Shown here one piece after another: positions 26,545 through 33,596 of a stretch of DNA of 64,000 nt. The DNA is taken from NCBI GenBank assembly GCA_900109435.1, contig FNZT01000005.1, positions 135,294 through 199,293 on the forward strand, in the 5' to 3' direction. The DNA comes from Ruminococcus sp. YRD2003. Its GTDB lineage: Bacteria > Bacillota > Clostridia > Oscillospirales > Ruminococcaceae. Numbering within the stretch: position 1 is the first letter of the stretch; the number at the start of each line of letters is the position of its first letter. The translations under genes were made by a program, and so were the position numbers. Below the pieces are notes generated by a model that saw nothing but the letters and a program-made list of their open reading frames with translations, was not told where the DNA came from and searched no databases.

Positions 26545-27336
26545 TTACAGCCATTTTTTGATGTCGGTCTCTCCGCCGCCTGCTGAGAGATACGAGTAGA
26601 AGCCGAGGACGTACGATGCGTCCTTGCTGTCTATCTTGCCGTTTGAGTCGATGTCTGCGCACTCTCTCTGGTCGGAGCTGAGCTTTGATGAGCCTCCCGA
26701 TGAAGCTGCGGCGTATTCAACAAGTATCTTTGATGCGTCACGGCTGTCTACCTTGCCGTCGGAGTCAAGGTCGCCGTAGCTCATGGTCTTTTCCTTCTCC
26801 TTCGGTATGTATGCCTCGGAAAATTCATTGTATTTCAGGAATATCTGCGACCAGTAAAGCGTATTCCCTTTCTGTGCGACGCCTACGCCGATGTACATGA
26901 AGTCAGGGTCGAGGATATTTTTCCTGTGTCCCTCGGAGTTCATCCATGCGTTCATTACGCGCTCGGGCGAGCTCTGCCCTGCTGCGATGTTCTCGCCGAT
27001 GTAGTAGTAGTCGAGCCCGAACTGCTCTATTACGCTGAAGCAGGACGTGCCGTCGGGACGCTGGTGGTCGAATACCTGCGTTATCTCCTCCGCACGGACC
27101 TGTGCCGCGCTTTGCAGCTTGGGCAATACCCTCAGCGGTTTGAGCCCCTTCGCGCTGCGCTCCTTGTTCACAATGACTGCAACTTCGTTAGCGTAGTCGG
27201 AGAGCTCGGATGCAGAAATGGTCATGCTATGCTCAGTGAGGGTCGGCGCGCTGACGCCCGCGGCTTGTGCGCTGACACCCGTTATGCCCGCAGCCGCAAT
27301 GACGGCTGCTGCCATTATGCTCAACATCTTTTTCAT
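26545..27336 (-). CDS. Secreted CAP-domain protein with dockerin
   Basis: A 263-residue secreted protein. A signal peptide (about 1-26) is followed by a CAP/SCP domain (about 45-170) with the family signatures FDHQRPDG, GENIAAG and NSEGHRKNIL. A C-terminal dockerin (about 188-263) has two calcium loops (DSDGKVDSRDAS and DSNGKIDSKDAS). The dockerin belongs to the same type as that of the SGNH enzyme. The function of bacterial CAP domains is not settled; here it is presumably a structural or binding part of the surface complex. Confidence 0.9.
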   Translation of the reverse strand: MKKMLSIMAAAVIAAAGITGVSAQAAGVSAPTLTEHSMTISASELSDYANEVAVIVNKERSAKGLKPLRVLPKLQSAAQVRAEEITQVFDHQRPDGTSCFSVIEQFGLDYYYIGENIAAGQSSPERVMNAWMNSEGHRKNILDPDFMYIGVGVAQKGNTLYWSQIFLKYNEFSEAYIPKEKEKTMSYGDLDSDGKVDSRDASKILVEYAAASSGGSSKLSSDQRECADIDSNGKIDSKDASYVLGFYSYLSAGGGETDIKKWL

Positions 27337-27367
27337 TGCGGCGACCTCCTCTGCTCTATATAAGCTT

Positions 27368-27397
27368 ATGATACCACAATTGATGATAAGTTGTCAA
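27368..27397 (-). promoter_or_regulatory. Promoter of the CAP-dockerin gene
   Basis: On the minus strand TTGACA (27392-27397), 18-bp spacer, TATCAT (27368-27373). Confidence 0.75.
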
Positions 27398-27487
27398 CGA
27401 GAAGCAAAAAAATTGTAGAAATACACAATTAATCCTTCCCCGCATTTACGTTTGTCACAAAGAAAATGGCTTTATTTAGCAAAATAA

Positions 27488-27514
27488 AAGGGACTGTACA
27501 TCGTACAGTCCCTT
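27488..27514 (-). terminator. Terminator of rplJ-rplL
   Basis: GGGACTGTAC (27490-27499) pairs with GTACAGTCCC (27503-27512); the minus strand continues into a T-rich tail. It lies 20 bp after the rplL stop. Confidence 0.88.
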
Positions 27515-27533
27515 GTAAGCGTAAGTAATTCGA

Positions 27534-27908
27534 TTACTTGAGCTCGATCGTAGCGCCAGCCTCTTCAAACTTAGCCTTGAGCTCGTTTGCCTCTGCCTCG
27601 GATACGCCTTCCTTGATAGCCTTAGGAGCAGACTCAACTACTTCCTTAGCCTCCTTAAGACCAAGACCGAGAACTTCCTTAGCAACCTTGATAACTGCCA
27701 TCTTAGCATCACCGAAGGATGTGAGAACTACGTCGAACTCTGTCTTAGCAGCCTCTGCACCGCCAGCTGCACCGCCAGCAGCAGGAGCAGCAGCAACCAT
27801 TGCTGTTACGCCGAATTCTTCCTGGATAGCGTCTACGAGCTCAGCAAGCTCGAGAACAGAAAGAGTCTTGATATCTTCAACAAATTTTGTGATCTTCTCT
27901 GAAGCCAT
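27534..27908 (-). CDS. rplL: 50S ribosomal protein L7/L12
   Basis: A 124-residue acidic stalk protein. N-terminal dimerisation segment, Ala/Gly-rich hinge (about 38-52), and C-terminal factor-binding domain with [30 protein letters not shown] lies upstream. Codon use is strongly biased, as in highly expressed genes. Confidence 0.98.
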   Translation of the reverse strand: MASEKITKFVEDIKTLSVLELAELVDAIQEEFGVTAMVAAAPAAGGAAGGAEAAKTEFDVVLTSFGDAKMAVIKVAKEVLGLGLKEAKEVVESAPKAIKEGVSEAEANELKAKFEEAGATIELK

Positions 27909-27983
27909 GATAATAATCTCCTTTTAATTAATTTTACCGATATACGGCCATTCTTCTAAGCTGCGTAATGTTGATTACAGAAA

Positions 27984-28496
27984 TCAGGCAGCTTCCTCTG
28001 ACTTCTTGTCTGCAACTGCCTTGAGAGTAGCTGCGAGCTTCTGCATCGGGCCCTGAAGAGAACCAACGAGCTGTGCGAGCAGAACGTCCTTTGAGGGGAT
28101 CTTGGAAAGAGCGATAACTCCTGCCTGATCGTATACCTCTCCTTCAACAAAGCCTGCCTTGAGGTTGAACTTCTCGTCGCCTGCCTTCTCAGCAAACTTG
28201 CCGAGGATTCGTGCGGGAGCAGTCTGATCCTCGTTCGAGAGAGCGATTGCGGTTGTACCGTTGAGCGACTCATCGAGGCCTTCGATTCCGACATTCTTGA
28301 ATGCACGGAGAAGCATTGTGTTCTTCTCTACGAAGTAGTTGACACCAGCCTCACGGAGCTCCTTTCTGAGCTTGGTATCCTCCTCAACGGTGATACCCTT
28401 GTAGTCAACGAGAACGCCTGATACTGCATTCTTGAGGACTTCTGTGAGCTGATCGACCTTTGCCTTCTTTGCTTCGAGAACTGCATTGCTTGGCAT
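27984..28496 (-). CDS. rplJ: 50S ribosomal protein L10
   Basis: A 170-residue stalk base protein that carries the L7/L12 dimers. N-terminal VLEAKKAKVDQLTEVL and VLVDYKGITV are characteristic. GGAGGTG precedes the ATG. Unlike the common rplK-rplA-rplJ-rplL order, neither rplA nor rplK is upstream, and rpoB does not follow. Confidence 0.97.
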   Translation of the reverse strand: MPSNAVLEAKKAKVDQLTEVLKNAVSGVLVDYKGITVEEDTKLRKELREAGVNYFVEKNTMLLRAFKNVGIEGLDESLNGTTAIALSNEDQTAPARILGKFAEKAGDEKFNLKAGFVEGEVYDQAGVIALSKIPSKDVLLAQLVGSLQGPMQKLAATLKAVADKKSEEAA

Positions 28497-28678
28497 TGTG
28501 TATTCACCTCCGAATAATTTATGTATCGTATTCAGAGTGCAATAAAAATGTCCTTTGCCGACAGCTCGGGAAAGGACAATGATAGCTTTTTGATATCACT
28601 TGCAATTCCTCGGCGGGACTTACGGTAAAACCTGCCAGCTGTCTTTAGAATACGATATGCACCGCTTTTTCAAGCAGC
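28497..28678 (-). ncRNA. L10 leader (ribosomal protein autoregulatory RNA)
   Basis: A leader of about 180 nt between a strong promoter and rplJ, with the position and length of the Firmicutes L10 leader, which binds L10(L12)4 and shuts down expression. Inside it TGTCCTTT and AAAGGACA (28549-28556 and 28571-28578) form a hairpin followed, on the minus strand, by TTTTTATT: an attenuator-like terminator. Confidence 0.75.
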
Positions 28679-28684
28679 TTTATA

Positions 28685-28713
28685 ATTATACATCATAAAT
28701 TTGGATTTGTCAA
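28685..28713 (-). promoter_or_regulatory. Promoter of rplJ-rplL
   Basis: On the minus strand TTGACA (28708-28713), 17-bp spacer, TATAAT (28685-28690): perfect consensus. Confidence 0.9.
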
Positions 28714-28760
28714 GGGGTATTTGCGATTTTTTCAAAAAATCAGATTTTTCATAAAGCCAA

Positions 28761-28782
28761 AAGGCTGCCTGTTGGCAGCCTT
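28761..28782 (-). terminator. Terminator of sigI-rsgI
   Basis: AAGGCTGCC (28761-28769) pairs with GGCAGCCTT (28774-28782); T-rich on the minus strand afterwards. Confidence 0.8.
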
Positions 28783-28800
28783 CCGACATTGAGGTGGTGG

Positions 28801-29808
28801 TTATTTATGAGAATCGATGGTGTCTTTTTCATTCGCTTCCTGCGGGAACTCGGCTTTGGACGGCTCTTCGGCGGCGGGTGCTGCTGCCTTCGGAGCTGCG
28901 GGAGGCTCGGGGGCCTCGGGCGGTGCAGGGAGCGCTGCGGGTCTGTGACCTGCTCTGCCCTCATTGCCGTGCGGAGGCTCGGGATGCTCGGGATGCTCGT
29001 GGGTGGGCGGCTCGGGTGCAGTCGCCTTTTCATCCGTAACTGCGGGCGGGACAGGCTCCTCGGGAGGTGTCGGCGGCTCGGCTGCGGGCGCTGTGGGCTT
29101 TTCATCAGGCTTGGGCGCCTCATGAGGCGGCGTCGGAGCTGTCGGCTTGGAAGCCTCCTCTTGTACAGGAGCCTTTTTCTCTGTCACTGCGGGCGGAGTC
29201 GGCATATCATGTTTTGGCGCAGGTGTTTCAAGTTTCCTGATATTGACATTGATATCGAGCTCCGATACCCTGCCCTCGAGCTCTGTCTTGTATTCCTCAA
29301 AGCCCTTATTATCGTCGGGGACATATACATCAACGGTATCTCCGCCCGATATATAGCCGTCCTCTACCTGTATAGCAAGGATGTCGTTGGCGGTATCCAT
29401 TCTGTCGGTCGTCCTGCCGTGAGATTCGATGTACTTTTCGATTATCTCGTTGCCTTGCTCGGAGTCGCTTTTCAGCCTTACTACGCTGCCCTTCTCATCG
29501 AGCTCCATCTCTATCTCCGCTGCTGCGGATACGAATACTACCGAGCGGGGAGCGGGCTTTTCCTTGCCGAAGAAGCTGAATCCCGCGACTGTTACTAAAG
29601 TCAGGCACGCCGCGGCTGCTGCCGTCTTCACGGCACGCATGATGATGCGCCTGCCGCCCGTTTTCTGCTTGTTTTCGGTCTCAAACAGTATCGGCTCGGT
29701 CACGGTCTGACCGACCTCGTAATGCAGATTAGCCGCATTCACGAAGCGGGACTCCTCGTCCATAAGGACCGCATAGCCCTCATGACATTCCATTACAAGA
29801 TATTTCAT
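28801..29808 (-). CDS. rsgI: RsgI-type anti-sigma factor with Pro-rich tail
   Basis: A 335-residue membrane protein partnering the sigma factor upstream. The N-terminal RsgI domain (MKYLVMECHEGYAVLMDEE, about 1-45) binds SigI inside the cell. One membrane helix follows (about 55-78), then an outer beta domain (about 85-195) with AEIEMELDEKGSVV as in RsgI family members. The last 130 residues are Pro/Ala/Glu/Thr-rich without a recognisable fold. In Clostridium thermocellum this outer end is usually a carbohydrate-binding or glycosidase module, so its absence is notable. ATG 29808 overlaps the sigI stop (ATGA). Confidence 0.87.
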   Translation of the reverse strand: MKYLVMECHEGYAVLMDEESRFVNAANLHYEVGQTVTEPILFETENKQKTGGRRIIMRAVKTAAAAACLTLVTVAGFSFFGKEKPAPRSVVFVSAAAEIEMELDEKGSVVRLKSDSEQGNEIIEKYIESHGRTTDRMDTANDILAIQVEDGYISGGDTVDVYVPDDNKGFEEYKTELEGRVSELDINVNIRKLETPAPKHDMPTPPAVTEKKAPVQEEASKPTAPTPPHEAPKPDEKPTAPAAEPPTPPEEPVPPAVTDEKATAPEPPTHEHPEHPEPPHGNEGRAGHRPAALPAPPEAPEPPAAPKAAAPAAEEPSKAEFPQEANEKDTIDSHK

Positions 29809-30527
29809 GCCTCTCCCCCTCCTTTCAGTACCTGCATTATGTGTCCGCGCAGTATCTCGTAGCCGTTGGTGCATATCAGCAGCACTGCCACAAGATAGCG
29901 CCTGTGACGTTCGAGCGTCTTGCGCTCGACATTCGCTCCCTCCGCAAGCTTTGCTATGGGAACACGCTTGGTGCGGAGAAAATCCTCGAGTATCTCGGAA
30001 TTATGGCGGGCGTAATATACCGCCTTCTGACAGCATTCCAGCGTTCTCTGCTGCTTCGGGGAGTTGTCGGCGATGTCCTGCATGGAGACTCCGAATTCCG
30101 TCATCTGAGCCGATAGCTCGGCTATCTCCTGCTTTGTCGCCTCGCGTATCTCTCCCTCTGCAAAGCTGTCGTGCTCGTCTTTTATTGTATCTATCAAATC
30201 GGGACGGTCCTCGGACTCCTCGTCCAGCGAGACCGTTATCCTGTGCCTTTTTTCTTTGCGGTAGTGGTCTATCAGTCGGTTTTTTATCTTCATTGCGGCA
30301 AATTTCAGAAATGAACCGCGAACTCTCGAATATGTACGGATAGCCTCGTAAAATGCAAACATGGCGATACTCAGCTCGTCGTCGCTCTGCTCGGGCGGAC
30401 GGTTCAGAAACTTTGCTGTCTCCGACCTGATGAATGGCATATACGCCGCGATAAGCTCGTCAGCAGCAGCGTTATCTTTTTTTGCCTGATAGACTTGGGT
30501 TATGATTTGATGTGTATCCGGATCCAT
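29805..30527 (-). CDS. sigI: RNA polymerase sigma factor SigI
   Basis: A 240-residue sigma-70 relative of the SigI group. The sigma-2 region (about 15-90) includes DDELSIAMFAFYEAIRTY and the GSFLKFAAMKIKNRLIDHYRK core; the C-terminal SigI-specific helical domain follows with VERKTLERHRRYLVAVLLICTNGYEI. In cellulolytic clostridia SigI factors turn on polysaccharide-degrading genes once RsgI senses substrate; that role is inferred here from family and setting. Translationally coupled to rsgI. Confidence 0.92.
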   Translation of the reverse strand: MDPDTHQIITQVYQAKKDNAAADELIAAYMPFIRSETAKFLNRPPEQSDDELSIAMFAFYEAIRTYSRVRGSFLKFAAMKIKNRLIDHYRKEKRHRITVSLDEESEDRPDLIDTIKDEHDSFAEGEIREATKQEIAELSAQMTEFGVSMQDIADNSPKQQRTLECCQKAVYYARHNSEILEDFLRTKRVPIAKLAEGANVERKTLERHRRYLVAVLLICTNGYEILRGHIMQVLKGGGEA

Positions 30528-30547
30528 TCAGATCACCCCCGTATCTT

Positions 30548-30576
30548 ATTATAGTTTACGCAGAGTATTTTCCCAA
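30548..30576 (-). promoter_or_regulatory. Probable promoter of sigI-rsgI
   Basis: On the minus strand TTGGGA (30571-30576), 17-bp spacer, TATAAT (30548-30553). An ACCCCG just upstream could instead be part of a SigI-type autoregulated promoter; this is speculative. Confidence 0.55.
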
Positions 30577-30636
30577 AGCGGGGTAGTCGGAGAAAAATTT
30601 TTCACTGACAGCCGAAAGGCGGCAAAAGAGCCGATA

Positions 30637-31404
30637 TCACTCCATTTTCTTGAACTGCTCGGTAATGCCCTCTCCGTTGTAGAAGGTGACTTGGTCTCCG
30701 TCAAGCACGAAGGTGCTGTCGCCAAGCTCGTCGGCAAGGCTGCCGTCCGCTGCGTTCGGGAGCATAAGGCTGAACTCGTCGCCGCTCTGCGTATACTCGC
30801 AGAACTCGGGCAGAAACACTATGAAATTCCCGCGCCTTATCCTCATCTGAACTTCGAGCTCTGATGTCTCTTCTCCCGTGATAAGCCCCGCAAGCTTCTC
30901 TTTGAAAAGGTCTGTCACGATATCGTACAAGCCGTCATAGCTGTCGGGGGCAGGGTCGTCCCGACGCTGCATCCTGAGAAATTCGACGCGCTCGCCGCTC
31001 TCCTCGTCAGTCGTATAGATAACGAGCTCCGTACCGTCGTACTCTGTGTTCTCGGGCGGGAATTCCTCGCCGCTGAGCATAAATGTACCGTCGCTCCTGA
31101 GCATCATTACCTCGGAGATGTCAAATTCCGCGCTCACCTTTCCGTTGTCCTGCAATACGATATCGGCTTCGTCGCCTGCCCAGCGTCCCACAAGAACGCC
31201 GTCCTCGTAGTCGTGGTGCTCATGGAAGGTCGCCGTCTCGGTGGTCGGCTCGGACGTCGGCTCCGATGCAGCCTCGGATGTCGGTGCCTCGGTGCTCCCC
31301 GCGACAACTATCGGTCTGACTGACTGCTCCTCTTTGTCTCCGCACGAAGCCAGAGACAGAACCGCCGCAGCAACGGTTAAAATGGCTGTTATCCTTCTGT
31401 TCAT
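30637..31404 (-). CDS. Lipoprotein, paralog A
   Basis: A 255-residue lipoprotein: signal peptide with lipobox LASC (Cys21), a Ser/Glu/Pro/Thr spacer, then a beta-rich domain with short DGTF and YDG turns. It resembles the next gene in layout and in motifs (GRW/GEW, SDGTF, YDGT-L, SYDG-Y), so the two look like an old tandem duplication. No known function. Confidence 0.75.
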   Translation of the reverse strand: MNRRITAILTVAAAVLSLASCGDKEEQSVRPIVVAGSTEAPTSEAASEPTSEPTTETATFHEHHDYEDGVLVGRWAGDEADIVLQDNGKVSAEFDISEVMMLRSDGTFMLSGEEFPPENTEYDGTELVIYTTDEESGERVEFLRMQRRDDPAPDSYDGLYDIVTDLFKEKLAGLITGEETSELEVQMRIRRGNFIVFLPEFCEYTQSGDEFSLMLPNAADGSLADELGDSTFVLDGDQVTFYNGEGITEQFKKME

Positions 31405-31414
31405 GGCGTTTCCC

Positions 31415-32107
31415 TCACTTTACCTTGTTCAGGACTTCCTTCGCTCCGTCCTCGTAGGTGAGCGTGAGGGTGTCCCCGTCTATTTTATATGTGTACTTAA
31501 CCGAGTCGTCGACGTGCTTTACGTAATTCATGTTCTCGCTGAACAGCTCGAGCGTTCCGTCGTTCGTCTCGAAATAGCAGTAATCCTTGACTATGAATCT
31601 GAGGTCCTCGCCCTCTATCTCGGCGAGCACGTTTATCTTGTCCGTGCTTATGGCAAGATTATATGCCAGCATATCGCGGTATGAGCCGCCGAGCAGCTCG
31701 TACTCGCCGTCGTAGCTGTTCTTGTTTTCGGCTCCCGTGCGCTTCATATCGAGCAGCAGTATGTCCTGCTGACCCTCCTCTGCCTCGTCATAGCGGTGCG
31801 ATACCCTGAGAGCCGTGCCGTCGTACTCTATCTCCTCCTTGCCGACTTTCGTAGTCTCCATAGAGAACGTGCCGTCACTGTTGAAATGCGCGGACGAGCT
31901 GAAGTCTATCGGCAGCGAAACTGTCCTGTCCTCGGCGAAAATGTAGCCGTTGGCTCCGCTGCTCCACTCTCCGAGAATGGCACTGTCTATGTCCGTGACG
32001 CTCACGCGCGCCTCCTTAGAGCTGCTGTCCGTCTGCTTGCCTGAACAGCCGACAAGTGCCGTTCCCGCCATAGCGGCTGCAAGTATTAGTGCTGTTATCC
32101 TTTTCAT
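31415..32107 (-). CDS. Lipoprotein, paralog B
   Basis: A 230-residue lipoprotein with lipobox LVGC (Cys21). The domain carries the same pattern as paralog A (GEWSSG, NSDGTF, YDGTALRV, SYDGEY) but lacks its long spacer. It ends 10 bp before paralog A and begins 13 bp after tsaD, so the three may be transcribed together. Function unknown. Confidence 0.75.
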   Translation of the reverse strand: MKRITALILAAAMAGTALVGCSGKQTDSSSKEARVSVTDIDSAILGEWSSGANGYIFAEDRTVSLPIDFSSSAHFNSDGTFSMETTKVGKEEIEYDGTALRVSHRYDEAEEGQQDILLLDMKRTGAENKNSYDGEYELLGGSYRDMLAYNLAISTDKINVLAEIEGEDLRFIVKDYCYFETNDGTLELFSENMNYVKHVDDSVKYTYKIDGDTLTLTYEDGAKEVLNKVK

Positions 32108-32120
32108 ATTATCCTCCGAA

Positions 32121-33131
32121 TCATATTTCGTCCATTGAGAGAGTAGCTACTGCGTTGAGGCTCTCGTCCGCGGTGATGCCCGCTATAAGGTTGTAGCTGC
32201 CCTGACAGCCTATCATCGCGCCGTTGTCTCCGCAGAGGCTCTTCTCGGGCATATAAAAGCTGTAGCCGCGCTTTTCGCACGCTTCCGCCATTGCCGCGCG
32301 GACGCCCGAATTCGCGGAAACTCCGCCTGCGAGCGCTATCTTCTTATAGCCGAGTGCTTCAGCCGCGAGCATGGTCTTGCCCGTGAGTATCTCCGCTATC
32401 GTCGCCTGAAGGCTCGCCGACAGGTCGTTCCTGTCGATGTGCTCGCCCTTCTGCTCGGCATGGTGGAGCAGATTTATCACGTTGGTCTTTAGTCCCGAGA
32501 AGCTGAGGTCGAACTCGTTGCCCGCGACCGCGGGATGCGGAAGTCTGAACGCTTTCGGGTCGCCCGACTGTGCAGCTTTGTCGACGTGGACGCCTCCCGG
32601 ATACGGGAAGCCCATGGCACGGGCGCACTTGTCAAAGCACTCCCCTGCTGCGTCGTCGCGGGTGCGTCCGACTACGCGGAATTTTGTGTAGCTCAGCACC
32701 TCGATGATGTGGCTGTGACCTCCGCTCGCGACAAGACAGAGGTAGGGGGGCTCGAGGTCGGGGTGGCTGAGATAGTTCGTGGCGATGTGTCCCGCGATGT
32801 GATGGACGGGTATCAGCGGCTTGCCCGAGGCAAGGGCGAGCCCCTTCGCAAAATTAACGCCTACAAGCAGGGCTCCGATGAGCCCAGGGGCGTATGTAAC
32901 GGCAATGCCGTCGAGGTCGGCAAGCTCGGTATCCGCGTCAGCAAGCGCTTTCCGCGTCACGCCGAGGATGTTCTCACAGTGGCGGCGCGAGGCTATCTCG
33001 GGCACTACTCCGCCGTATTTCCTGTGCTCCTCTATCTGTGTGGATATTACCGACGAGCGTATCGTGCGGCAGTCTTCTATCACGCTCGCGGCTGTCTCGT
33101 CGCAGGAGCTTTCTATTCCTAAAATCAGCAT
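32121..33131 (-). CDS. tsaD: tRNA threonylcarbamoyltransferase TsaD
   Basis: A 336-residue ASKHA-fold enzyme of t6A tRNA modification. The opening ILGIESSCDETAAS, the iron-binding HHIAGH motif and the LAGGVSANSGVR segment are diagnostic. Partner genes tsaB and tsaE are not in the window. It overlaps the rimI stop by one base. Confidence 0.97.
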   Translation of the reverse strand: MLILGIESSCDETAASVIEDCRTIRSSVISTQIEEHRKYGGVVPEIASRRHCENILGVTRKALADADTELADLDGIAVTYAPGLIGALLVGVNFAKGLALASGKPLIPVHHIAGHIATNYLSHPDLEPPYLCLVASGGHSHIIEVLSYTKFRVVGRTRDDAAGECFDKCARAMGFPYPGGVHVDKAAQSGDPKAFRLPHPAVAGNEFDLSFSGLKTNVINLLHHAEQKGEHIDRNDLSASLQATIAEILTGKTMLAAEALGYKKIALAGGVSANSGVRAAMAEACEKRGYSFYMPEKSLCGDNGAMIGCQGSYNLIAGITADESLNAVATLSMDEI

Positions 33132-33592
33132 TATTCTGCACTTTCCTTCATGTTTTTGACCATTATATCCGCGTCCTCGATAGGGTCACGGTAAAACCGC
33201 TTCCGCGTGCCCTCCTTCACGAAGCCGAAGCTTTCGTAGAGGGCTATCGCAGCGGCGTTCGACTGACGTACCTCAAGGGCGACGGTCTCGACCTCCTCGG
33301 GCACGTTCGCGAGAAATTCGCCGAGAAGCGCCCTCGCTGCTCCCATTCTGCGGTATTCGGGAGCAGTCGCAACGGTGAGCACCTCGCCTGTATCGGAAGC
33401 CGTAAAGCCCGCAAATACGCCTGCGAGCTCATCGCCGCAGTAAGCGGCGAGAACAACTCCGCCCTCGCGCTCTGCCGCGTCCGCAAATGCCTTGGCAGAC
33501 CAGCCGAAGCCTCCGAAGCAATACTTGTCCAGCAGCGACATCTGCCCGAAAGTTTCATCGGTGAACGGTGCTCGCTTTATCTCAAATCTCAT
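33131..33592 (-). CDS. rimI: Ribosomal protein S18 alanine N-acetyltransferase-like GNAT
   Basis: A 153-residue GNAT. The acetyl-CoA motif is YRRMGAARALLGEF, and the C-terminal ALEVRQSNAAAIALYESFGFVKEGTRKRFY is typical of RimI. The usual neighbourhood with tsaD supports the name, though sequence alone only proves a GNAT. Confidence 0.88.
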   Translation of the reverse strand: MRFEIKRAPFTDETFGQMSLLDKYCFGGFGWSAKAFADAAEREGGVVLAAYCGDELAGVFAGFTASDTGEVLTVATAPEYRRMGAARALLGEFLANVPEEVETVALEVRQSNAAAIALYESFGFVKEGTRKRFYRDPIEDADIMVKNMKESAE

Positions 33593-33596
33593 AGTA

